NCBI GenBank assembly: GCA_002407855.1
Contig: DHPF01000006.1
Span: 1-64,000, forward strand
Reading direction: 5' to 3'
Origin: Bacteroidales bacterium UBA5371
GTDB lineage: Bacteria; Bacteroidota; Bacteroidia; Bacteroidales; P3
Length of the DNA stretch: 64,000 bases
The position numbers and the translations under genes were made by a program. This document shows positions 42,975 to 50,378 of this stretch, in pieces. How positions within the stretch are numbered: position 1 is the stretch's first letter; the number at the start of each line of letters is the position of its first letter. A model generated the notes under the pieces. That model saw only the letters and a program-made list of their open reading frames with translations, did no database searches and was not told where the DNA came from.

Positions 42975-45076
42975 TGTACTAATTCTTTGGATTTATTGTA
43001 ATATCTTTTTTGTGCCTCTTGTTGCCTTTGATATGAAAAATTACTTATGCGTTTCATATATCCTATAACTCTTGTGAGATAATCTATATTTTCACTTTTA
43101 CATTTAGGACACGCTTTCAAATATCTTTTGTCAATATGATTACATTCATTGCAGATAGTATTAGGAATATTAAAGGTAAAGTAATTACATCCTTCAATAA
43201 CGGCAACCTTTAATAAATGACGATATTGAAGGAAACTTAAATGTTCTTCTAAATTTAGATGCAAAGCAGAACCACCAGTTAGATGTTCTATGTATTTTTT
43301 GCCATGAAGACGAAATTTATCTAATATGTTTAAGCTATTATCTTCAACGATATAAAAATAACTATTATAACAATCTCGTTTTACAATATAACCATCTTCT
43401 TTATCCCATTTAGAATGTTTTACTCCAACATTTTCAGCTGGTATCATCTCGCAATTAAATAACAAATCTTTGGTTTTATATCTTTTATTATAACGTTCAA
43501 TTAAACCTAAAACATTCTGTACAAATTCTAAGTAATTATAGTTATCACTAATTTCTATTCCTAAATATTCAGCAGCTTCAACTAAGCCATTAACACCAAT
43601 TGTTAAGTATTGTCGTCCAATGTCTATATATCCGGCGTCAAAAAGAGGGAGTATGCCCTTTTTATGTAGGAGTTTTAAGTTTTCATTATATGCTAACTGC
43701 ACCTTATGTACTAAATCCACAATATCTTCTAAAAATAATAAATAATCTTGTCCTTTTGTTGAGGCTTCTTGAATACATCTGTTAAGATTAATAGTTAAGA
43801 CGCTTTTTGAGCCTGTTGAAACTCCGCCTGCTCCAAGCGTATAGCTAAATTCATTGTCTTGTATTTCATTTCTAAGCCTACAACAACTGCTTAATGAGTC
43901 TGCATTATTGCTTGTATAAGTAAAGAAAGAATGACCTTTACTATACATTTCAGCGGTAAAGTCTCCATATTCTTTGTCCATAAGGTCAGAATCTTTGCTC
44001 AATAAAGCCATTGTTTCTACAGGGAAAGTAAGAGGAGTTTTGTTTCTTTCTTGATTGAACCAAATCATAAAGTATTTTTGCAGCCAGCTAAGAGATTCCC
44101 AATGAGGTTTACTCCCATCAGGGAAAAAGAAATTGCCAAACAAACTTTCAAAATAATACTTATCATAGTATGAAATATTCCAAAATACAGCTTGAAAATT
44201 TCTTGCTCCTGTTGGTTGATTAATAGAATAAACTACTTGTTCAAAACAATCAGATATAATTTTGCCAATAGTACGCTTTTTATTTGATAGGTCAACCACC
44301 TGATCAACTCTTAGATAGTAATCATTACCATATTCTAAACCTATAAAGTGGTTCATGTACATCAAAAATTCAGGTGTAGCACAAGCTCCACTAAGCATAC
44401 TTGCAACCATAAATACCATATTTACAAAACCTCCGCAAAACGATTTTAAATTGCTTGGAGCTGTTGAATTACCTCCAATAGAAACAGTTCCGCCGATAAG
44501 CCAAGGGTACATAGTAATACTTGCACAATAATTAGCCAAAGAAGTCTCATCATTTTTATAAATAAAATGCTTGTTTAATAATTCTAAATATTTGTCTGAA
44601 ATCTCTTTACCAAACATTTCTTTTATTTTATCACATAAGAATCTCCTATTAAGACGTATGAAATTCTGCTTAGGTATTTCTCCGATTAATGTTGCTATGT
44701 TTTTGTTATCAACATTTGCATTTGCATCATATTTGCTACCAATTGCAGGATTTTGAGCATTACAATAATCTATCAGAAACTTTAATTTGTTTTTTGTATC
44801 TCTATCCTCTCGTTGTCTTTCTCTGTAAAGCATGTATGATTTTGCAACACCATAATAGCCCTCGCTCATAAGTGCAATTTCTATTTGATTTTGTATTTCC
44901 TCTACACTTATCCCATTATATATATTTAAGCGACTAAGAATATCGCTTAGGATTTGTTCTGTTGCAAATCCACCAACCGACAAAAAAGCTTTGGATATAG
45001 CTTTCTTAATTTTGTTAATAGAAAAAGATACCTCTGTTGCATCTCTTTTGATAATAAATAATTCAGAACTATTCAT
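42971..45076 (-). CDS. nrdD: Anaerobic ribonucleoside-triphosphate reductase (class III)
   Basis: Oxygen-sensitive glycyl-radical enzyme supplying deoxynucleotides without oxygen. Residues about 5-95 are an ATP-cone (allosteric activity site). The catalytic barrel has SFCGGFVNMVF, QPTGARNFQAVFWNISYYDKYYFESLFGNFFFPDG and GAGGVSTGSKSVLTINL. The C-terminus carries a zinc site of four Cys (642, 645, 656, 659) and the radical glycine Gly672 in TRVIGYM. The 701 residues are full-length. It sits behind a cobalamin riboswitch, so expression should fall when B12 is plentiful. Confidence 0.96.
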   Translation of the reverse strand: MNSSELFIIKRDATEVSFSINKIKKAISKAFLSVGGFATEQILSDILSRLNIYNGISVEEIQNQIEIALMSEGYYGVAKSYMLYRERQREDRDTKNKLKFLIDYCNAQNPAIGSKYDANANVDNKNIATLIGEIPKQNFIRLNRRFLCDKIKEMFGKEISDKYLELLNKHFIYKNDETSLANYCASITMYPWLIGGTVSIGGNSTAPSNLKSFCGGFVNMVFMVASMLSGACATPEFLMYMNHFIGLEYGNDYYLRVDQVVDLSNKKRTIGKIISDCFEQVVYSINQPTGARNFQAVFWNISYYDKYYFESLFGNFFFPDGSKPHWESLSWLQKYFMIWFNQERNKTPLTFPVETMALLSKDSDLMDKEYGDFTAEMYSKGHSFFTYTSNNADSLSSCCRLRNEIQDNEFSYTLGAGGVSTGSKSVLTINLNRCIQEASTKGQDYLLFLEDIVDLVHKVQLAYNENLKLLHKKGILPLFDAGYIDIGRQYLTIGVNGLVEAAEYLGIEISDNYNYLEFVQNVLGLIERYNKRYKTKDLLFNCEMIPAENVGVKHSKWDKEDGYIVKRDCYNSYFYIVEDNSLNILDKFRLHGKKYIEHLTGGSALHLNLEEHLSFLQYRHLLKVAVIEGCNYFTFNIPNTICNECNHIDKRYLKACPKCKSENIDYLTRVIGYMKRISNFSYQRQQEAQKRYYNKSKELVQ

Positions 45077-45127
45077 ATAGTATAATTTTTATGAAGGCTT
45101 TTCCCGAGCCGACTAATTAATAATAAA
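45077..45127 (-). promoter_or_regulatory. Expression platform of the nrdDG riboswitch
   Basis: AAAAGCCTTC (minus strand, from 45102 to 45093) is exactly complementary to GAAGGCTTTT in the riboswitch core (45174 to 45165). GGCT/AGCC beside it could form a local hairpin near the ribosome-entry region. The two pairings are mutually exclusive, suggesting translational control; this is inference. No U-tract terminator is present. Confidence 0.45.
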
Positions 45128-45325
45128 ACAAAGAAAGGCAGGTTTTCTGACTTGTTTTGGTTTTAAAAGCCTTCCCAACTTTTTATGGTCAGTGGCAAAA
45201 GATAATTAAAACCCTCCTATTTCTAAGAGATAAAAACTTACAGCAGCGGGAACTGTTGCCGAATTTCACGACATTCCCTTTTAATCTTTAAACTATAAAT
45301 AAGTTTAAAAGAACCATATCTTATG
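45128..45325 (-). promoter_or_regulatory. Cobalamin riboswitch upstream of nrdDG
   Basis: On the minus strand the conserved order of the adenosylcobalamin aptamer can be read. AAAAGGGAA and GTGAAATTCGG come first, then ACAGTTCCCGC and CTGTAAG, the B12 box GCCACTG (45196-45190), GGGAAGGC and finally GTCAGAAAACCTGCC. Spacing and order match the class. Binding of B12 coenzyme is expected to switch nrdDG off. Confidence 0.93.
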
Positions 45326-45329
45326 GTTG

Positions 45330-45337
45330 CAAAAGTA
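45330..45337 (-). promoter_or_regulatory. nrdDG promoter -7 element
   Basis: TACTTTTG followed by CA on the minus strand, placing the start just before the riboswitch aptamer. Confidence 0.65.
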
Positions 45338-45469
45338 GTAGTTAATTTTATTTATAAGAGAATGATAAAAAGAAGTTTTCAACAATGAGTGTTAATTAGA
45401 GTCACTTCTGTCTTTATTCTCTAAATTTATTTTTTGTTTGCGCTTCAATAGATTTGACTTATGAATGTG

Positions 45470-45561
45470 TAAATCTAATTTCAGTAAATTAACTCTTGAT
45501 TCTAATTTATTGAAATTTGATTCCAATAAATTATCACTTTATTCTGTTTTTACTTTATTTA
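45470..45561 (-). repeat. 21-bp phased intergenic array G (reverse orientation)
   Basis: Four 21-bp units whose cores are read on the minus strand (TTGATTC on the plus strand at two positions 21 bp apart). It lies in the 567-base divergent region 45077-45643, between the riboswitch promoter and the CoA-transferase promoter, so here it is upstream of both flanking genes. The minus-strand heptad frame is open for about 48 codons but has no ATG. Confidence 0.72.
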
Positions 45562-45593
45562 TGAAAATGTTTTTTTATCTCAAAAGGTTTAGC

Positions 45594-45601
45594 TAATTTT
45601 G
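45594..45601 (+). promoter_or_regulatory. CoA-transferase operon promoter -7 element
   Basis: TAATTTTG followed by CA, 42 bases before the ATG at 45644. The -33 region is T-rich without a clear TTTG. Confidence 0.65.
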
Positions 45602-45643
45602 CAAGTCAAGTTTAAAAAATATCAAAATACAAGGTACAATATT

Positions 45644-46951
45644 ATGAAACACTCTACATATAAATTTGTTACTCCCCAAGAGGCTGTAAAGGTAATCAAA
45701 TCTAACGACCATATTCACCTTTCTTCTGTTGCTTCAACTCCTCAATGTTTGGTTGATGCTATGTGTGAAAGAGGACGGAGAAAAGAATTTGAAAATGTAA
45801 GAATTCATCATCTTCATACCGAAGGAGTAGCTCCTTATGTGGAAAAGGAATTTGAAGGTATATTCTTTCATCAAGCTTTTTTTGTTGGGGCTAACGTAAG
45901 AAAGGGTGTTCAGGCAGGTTATGCTGATTATATCCCTATTTTCTTGTCGGAAACACAAAAGCTATATCGTGGAGGATATATTCCTGTTGATGTGGCAATG
46001 GTTCAAGTTTCTCCAATAGATAAGCATGGTTATGTTTCCTTAGGAACAAGTGTTGATGCCACAAAGGCTGCTATTGAAATGGCAAAAACAGTGATTGCTG
46101 TCGTAAATCCTTGTGTGCCTCGTGCTTTGGGTGATGCGTTAATTCCTGCTTCTATGATTGATATCTTTGTTCAAGATAATACTCCTTTAATACCCGCACA
46201 TTTTTCAGAGCCTACTTCTGAGGAAATTCTAATAGGAAAACATTGTGCTGAATTGATTGAAGATGGTGCTTGTTTGCAGATGGGTATTGGGGCAATTCCT
46301 AATGCGGTGCTTTCGCAGTTAGGCTCTCATAAAGACTTAGGAGTTCATACCGAAATGTTTGCGGATGGAGTTTTGAATTTGGTGGAAAAGGGAGTTATAA
46401 ATGGTAAAAACAAGAAACTTGATAATGGCAAAATAGTTTCAACATTTTTGATGGGTTCACAAAAAGTTTATGACTTTATTGATAATAACCCAATGGTTCT
46501 TATGATGGATGTTGGCTATACAAATGATCCTTTTATTATTGCACAACAGCCCAAAATGACCGCAATTAATTCTGCATTGCAAATAGATATTACAGGGCAG
46601 GTTTGTGCTGATAGTATTGGAACAAAGTTTTATAGCGGAACAGGAGGACAGATAGATTTTATTCGTGGTGCTTCTCGTTCAGTAGGGGGAAAACCAATTA
46701 TTGCAATGCCTTCAATGACAAATAAAGGGATTAGTAAGATTGCAAATACTCTTACCTTGGGGGCAGGTGTTGTTTCAACAAGAAATAATGTACATTGGAT
46801 TGTTACTGAATACGGAGCTGTTAATCTTTATGGAAAGTCATTACAAGAAAGAGCTCGGTTGTTAATTTCAATTGCTCACCCTTCTGCACAAGAAGAGTTG
46901 GAGAAGGCTGCTTTTGAAAGATATGGCCCTCATTTTCTTCGTATAAAATAA
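45644..46951 (+). CDS. Acetyl-CoA hydrolase/transferase family CoA-transferase
   Basis: 435-residue cytoplasmic CoA-transferase of the butyryl-CoA:acetate or 4-hydroxybutyrate CoA-transferase type. YKFVTPQEAVKVIKSNDHIHLSSVASTPQCLVDAM, QVSPIDKHGYVSLGTSVDATKAAIEMAK, GIGAIPNAVLSQLGSHKDLGVHTEMFADGV and YSGTGGQIDFIRGASRSVGGKPIIAM are family blocks. The Glu of HTEMFADG is a likely catalytic residue. The frame extends to a TTG at the promoter; the ATG at 45644 is chosen. It probably serves acetate/butyrate fermentation or amino-acid fermentation. ruvX starts one base after its stop. Confidence 0.9.
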   Translation: MKHSTYKFVTPQEAVKVIKSNDHIHLSSVASTPQCLVDAMCERGRRKEFENVRIHHLHTEGVAPYVEKEFEGIFFHQAFFVGANVRKGVQAGYADYIPIFLSETQKLYRGGYIPVDVAMVQVSPIDKHGYVSLGTSVDATKAAIEMAKTVIAVVNPCVPRALGDALIPASMIDIFVQDNTPLIPAHFSEPTSEEILIGKHCAELIEDGACLQMGIGAIPNAVLSQLGSHKDLGVHTEMFADGVLNLVEKGVINGKNKKLDNGKIVSTFLMGSQKVYDFIDNNPMVLMMDVGYTNDPFIIAQQPKMTAINSALQIDITGQVCADSIGTKFYSGTGGQIDFIRGASRSVGGKPIIAMPSMTNKGISKIANTLTLGAGVVSTRNNVHWIVTEYGAVNLYGKSLQERARLLISIAHPSAQEELEKAAFERYGPHFLRIK

Positions 46952-46952
46952 T

Positions 46953-47357
46953 ATGGGCAGATTAATGGCTATTGATTATGGCAAAAAGCGTGTTGGTTTG
47001 GCTGTTAGTGATAATCAAAGAATAATTGCGACTGCTTTAACCACTGTTGCAACAGATAAACTCTTTGAATTCTTAGACGATTATCTTAAAAAAGAAACTG
47101 TTGATGAATTTATTGTTGGTTTAGCAAAGCAGATGAACAATACTTTAAGTGAAAGTAGCGTTTATATTGAACCTTTTGTCTTAGAATTAGAGAAGAGATA
47201 TCCAGAAAAAAAGATTATAAGAGTTGATGAGCGTTTTACATCAAAGATTGCTTCACAAACCATACTTCTTTCTGGAGCAAAGAAAAAGCAGCGTCAAGAT
47301 AAAGCATTAGTAGATACTATAAGTGCTGTTATTTTGTTGCAGAGTTATATGAATTAA
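46953..47357 (+). CDS. ruvX: Holliday junction resolvase-like protein RuvX/YqgF
   Basis: 134-residue RNase H-fold nuclease linked to pre-16S rRNA 5' processing and possibly recombination. MAIDYGKKRVGLAVSD carries the first catalytic Asp, DEFIVGLAKQMNNT the middle motif, and VDERFTSKIA and QDKALVDTISAVILLQSYM the later acidic residues. It is tightly packed between the CoA-transferase gene and def in one operon. Confidence 0.95.
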   Translation: MGRLMAIDYGKKRVGLAVSDNQRIIATALTTVATDKLFEFLDDYLKKETVDEFIVGLAKQMNNTLSESSVYIEPFVLELEKRYPEKKIIRVDERFTSKIASQTILLSGAKKKQRQDKALVDTISAVILLQSYMN

Positions 47358-47377
47358 GAAAAAGAATAGAAGACAAT

Positions 47378-47944
47378 ATGATACTACCAATTGTAGGATA
47401 CGGCAATCCTGTTTTAAGAAAGGTCGCAAAACCAATTGAAAAGGATTATCCCCAGCTCCAAAGTTTAATTGAGAATATGTTTGAGACTATGTACAATGCA
47501 CCGGGCATTGGTCTGGCTGCTCCTCAGATAGATTTATCAATTCGTTTAATTGTTATTGATGCCGATGGCTTAAAAGAAAACTATCCAGAGGCAGAGGGTT
47601 TTAAGAAGGTATTTATTAATCCAGAGATTTTAGAGGAAAGTGGAGAAAAATGGTCTTTTGAAGAGGGTTGTTTGTCTTTGCCTGAACTTCATGAAGAGGT
47701 TAGCCGCTATTCTAATGTTTTAGTTCGCTATTATGATGAGAACTTTAATCAGCACGAGGAGCTTCTTTCGGGAGCAAGGGCAAGGGTTTTCCAACACGAA
47801 TATGACCATTTGGAAGGAAAGGTCTTTGTTGATAGGCTTTCTTCTCTTAGGAAAACACTATTGAAAAGGAAGTTAAATGATATTTCAAATGGGAAGATAG
47901 CAACAAGTTATAAGATGAAACGTCCGGTAGTAGGAAGAAAATAA
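47378..47944 (+). CDS. def: Peptide deformylase
   Basis: Removes the formyl group from nascent peptides. The three metal/active-site motifs are present: GIGLAAPQ (residues 43-50), EGCLS with metal ligand Cys98, and QHEYDH with His140 and His144 and catalytic Glu141. At 188 residues it is a normal type I enzyme with a C-terminal helix. It follows ruvX by 20 bases and precedes a lipoprotein gene by 11. Confidence 0.97.
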   Translation: MILPIVGYGNPVLRKVAKPIEKDYPQLQSLIENMFETMYNAPGIGLAAPQIDLSIRLIVIDADGLKENYPEAEGFKKVFINPEILEESGEKWSFEEGCLSLPELHEEVSRYSNVLVRYYDENFNQHEELLSGARARVFQHEYDHLEGKVFVDRLSSLRKTLLKRKLNDISNGKIATSYKMKRPVVGRK

Positions 47945-47955
47945 AATTTAAAAAG

Positions 47956-48486
47956 ATGAAAAAATATTTATTATTAGCAATAGTACTTTTTGTTTTTATT
48001 GGTTGTAAGCCAACAAAAGAAAGTAGATTGGAAGAAATTAATAAATTGGAAAAGCAAACCCTAATTGATGCTAAGGCAATCTCACAATCAAGAGCAGATT
48101 CTTTACTTAATATGTATGATAGTTTTATTGAAGATTTCCCAAAAGATACTAATGCTATGACTATTCTTTATAATGCTGCAGATATTTGTACTAATGTTAA
48201 ATATTGCGATAGAGCAATTAGTTATTTAGAGCGATTAATTGACGATTTCCCTTCTTCACAGATTGCCGAATTAGCGAAGTTTAAAATGGGTGTTGTTTAT
48301 GAACAAGCTTGTAATAATAAAGAAAAAGCAAAAGAGGCATACATTTTATTTAAGAAAGAATATCCTAATTCTTCAATGTCAAACGATGCAGATATTATGC
48401 TTTATATGTTGGAAATGTCAGACGAGACAGAAATAATAAGAGAGTTTGAAGCAAAAAATACAGAAACTCCATCAACAGAAAACTAA
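47956..48486 (+). CDS. TPR lipoprotein
   Basis: 176 residues. A signal peptide ends with a lipobox-like Ile-Gly-Cys (Cys17). Two or more tetratricopeptide-like helical pairs follow (NAADICTNVKYCDRAISYLERLIDDFPSSQIAELAKFKMGVVYE, YILFKKEYPNSSMSNDADIMLYML), resembling YbgF/BamD-type repeats. Probably a periplasm-facing scaffold lipoprotein; the partner is unknown. It is the last gene of the CoA-transferase/ruvX/def run. Confidence 0.82.
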   Translation: MKKYLLLAIVLFVFIGCKPTKESRLEEINKLEKQTLIDAKAISQSRADSLLNMYDSFIEDFPKDTNAMTILYNAADICTNVKYCDRAISYLERLIDDFPSSQIAELAKFKMGVVYEQACNNKEKAKEAYILFKKEYPNSSMSNDADIMLYMLEMSDETEIIREFEAKNTETPSTEN

Positions 48487-48512
48487 TATTATTGATATTT
48501 TTTTTATTATTT

Positions 48513-48543
48513 CTTGGTAAATCAAAGATAATTAGTAATTTTG
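48513..48543 (+). promoter_or_regulatory. rimP-nusA-infB promoter
   Basis: CTTG (48513-48516), 19 bp, TAATTTTG (48536-48543) followed by CA. Confidence 0.75.
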
Positions 48544-48560
48544 CAACCGAAAAAGAAGTA

Positions 48561-48590
48561 AGAGAGGGGGCTATTTAGTCCTCTTTTTTA
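48561..48590 (+). terminator. Leader attenuator-like hairpin before rimP
   Basis: AGAGAGGG pairs with TCCTCTTT (8 pairs including G-U) around a loop and is followed at once by a T-run. It lies about 10 bases after the predicted transcription start and before rimP, so it would terminate the rimP-nusA-infB transcript early unless antagonised. Confidence 0.65.
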
Positions 48591-48607
48591 TTATAGTTAG
48601 AGTTTAA

Positions 48608-49051
48608 ATGATTGATAAAGAAGTAATTTTAAAGATAATTGAAGAGCAAGTTAAAGACTCTGATTTGTTTCTAATAGATTTGAAAATTGGAAAAGATAAT
48701 AAGATTTCTGTTGTTATTGATGGAGATAATGGAGTTAAGATTCAAGATTGTATAAATTTATCTCGTTTTGTTGAGAAACGATTAGATAGAGAAGCTGAAG
48801 ACTTTGAATTAAATGTTTTATCTTCTGGTGTTGGAGAACCGTTGAAACTTATGCGTCAATATAAGAAAAACATTGGAAGAAATATAGAAATAACAACCTT
48901 TGAGAATGAAAGATTTGAAGGCGAATTGACTGCTGCTGATGAAGATAAAGTTCTCATAAGGTTAAAAACAAAACATAAAAAAGATATTGCTACTGAAAAA
49001 CAAATAAGTTTTAGTGATATTAAAGAGGGAAAAATAATAATTTTATTCTAA
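48608..49051 (+). CDS. rimP: Ribosome maturation factor RimP
   Basis: 147-residue cytoplasmic factor for 30S assembly. VVIDGDNGVKIQDCINLSRFVEKRLDREAEDFELNVLSSGVGEPLK is the conserved N-terminal RimP core, and the C-terminal SH3-like barrel begins at IGRNIEITTFENERFEGELTAADEDKVLI. It is first in the classic rimP-nusA-infB operon, with a 22-base gap to nusA. Confidence 0.96.
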   Translation: MIDKEVILKIIEEQVKDSDLFLIDLKIGKDNKISVVIDGDNGVKIQDCINLSRFVEKRLDREAEDFELNVLSSGVGEPLKLMRQYKKNIGRNIEITTFENERFEGELTAADEDKVLIRLKTKHKKDIATEKQISFSDIKEGKIIILF

Positions 49052-49073
49052 AAATATAAGTATAGTTTTAATT

Positions 49074-50312
49074 ATGGAAAACTTAAATTTGATTGATACT
49101 TTTTCGGAGTTTAAAGAGTTTAAAAATATTGAAAGAGAAACCTTAATGCGTATTTTGGAAGATGTTTTTAAAACATTGATGGCAAAAAAATATGGCTCTG
49201 ATGAAAATATTAGTGTTATTGTTAATATTGATAAGGGAGACTTGGAAATTTGGCGCAGTAGGGAAATTGTTGAAGATGGTGCTGTTGAGGATGAAAATAT
49301 TCAAGTAGCATATTCAGATGCAATTAAGATAGAACCAGACTTTGAGATAGGAGAAGAGCTTTCAGAAGAAATTAAATTCGCAGACTTTGCTCGTAGAGAC
49401 ATTCTTGCAATTCGCCAAAACTTAGCTGCCAAAATTCAAGATTACGAAAGAGCAAATATATTTACTAAGTATAAGGATAAAATAGGTGAAGTTGTAGTAT
49501 GTGAGGTTTATCAAGTTTGGAAAAGAGAGATAATGGTATTAGACGAAGAAGAGATAGAATTATCGCTTCCTAAAACAGAACAAATCCCTGGTGATTTTTA
49601 CAGGAAAGGGGATACGCTCAAAGCAGTTGTTTTGAAAGTTGAAATGCGGAATGGAGTTCCTCAAATAACTCTTTCAAGAACCTCACCTGTTTTCTTGGAG
49701 AGACTACTTGAACAAGAGGTGCCAGAAATTTACGATGGGCTTATTACAATTAAAGATATTGTTAGAGAGCCTGGTGAAAGAGCTAAGGTTGCTGTGGAAT
49801 CATATGATGATAGGATAGATCCTGTTGGAGCATGTGTAGGGATGAAGGGAAGTAGGATTCACGGCATTGTTAGAGAGTTGAGAAATGAAAATATTGATGT
49901 TATTAATTTTACTCCAAATATAGAACTATATATAACTAGGGCATTGAGTCCTTCAAAAGTAAGTTCTATTTCTTTGGATAATGACAACCATAGGGCAGAG
50001 GTCTTTATGCATCCTGACCAAGTTTCATTAGCTATTGGTAAGGGAGGAGCAAACATTAAGTTAGCAAGTAAACTTACAAGGTACGAAATAGATGTGTATA
50101 GTGATAGTGATATGGATTATGAAGATGTGGATTTGAATGAATTTGCAGATGAAATTGAGGAATGGATAATTGAAGAGTTAAAATCTATTGGTTGTGATAC
50201 AGCTAAAGATGTATTGGCATTAAGTGCAGAAGAATTGGTTGATAGAACAGATTTGGAGGAAGAAACAATTGAAGAAGTATTAAAAACTTTAAAGGCAGAA
50301 TTTGAAGACTAA
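49074..50312 (+). CDS. nusA: Transcription termination/antitermination factor NusA
   Basis: 412 residues. Binds RNA polymerase and modulates pausing, termination and antitermination. The N-terminal domain reaches to about residue 130. An S1 domain (about 135-200, VVCEVYQVWKREIMVLDEEEIELSLPKTEQIPGDFY) follows, then KH domains with DPVGACVGMKGSRIHGIVRELRNENIDVI and DQVSLAIGKGGANIKLASKLT. The acidic tail contains one helix-hairpin-helix-like AR segment (IEELKSIGCDTAKDVLALSAEELVDRTDLEEETIEEVLKTLK). The preceding leader hairpin is a plausible target of NusA feedback. Confidence 0.97.
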   Translation: MENLNLIDTFSEFKEFKNIERETLMRILEDVFKTLMAKKYGSDENISVIVNIDKGDLEIWRSREIVEDGAVEDENIQVAYSDAIKIEPDFEIGEELSEEIKFADFARRDILAIRQNLAAKIQDYERANIFTKYKDKIGEVVVCEVYQVWKREIMVLDEEEIELSLPKTEQIPGDFYRKGDTLKAVVLKVEMRNGVPQITLSRTSPVFLERLLEQEVPEIYDGLITIKDIVREPGERAKVAVESYDDRIDPVGACVGMKGSRIHGIVRELRNENIDVINFTPNIELYITRALSPSKVSSISLDNDNHRAEVFMHPDQVSLAIGKGGANIKLASKLTRYEIDVYSDSDMDYEDVDLNEFADEIEEWIIEELKSIGCDTAKDVLALSAEELVDRTDLEEETIEEVLKTLKAEFED

Positions 50313-50378
50313 GTTTTTTTGATATAATAAATATTATAATTAAACCATTCAACAGAATACCAAATAAGAAAATAATAA

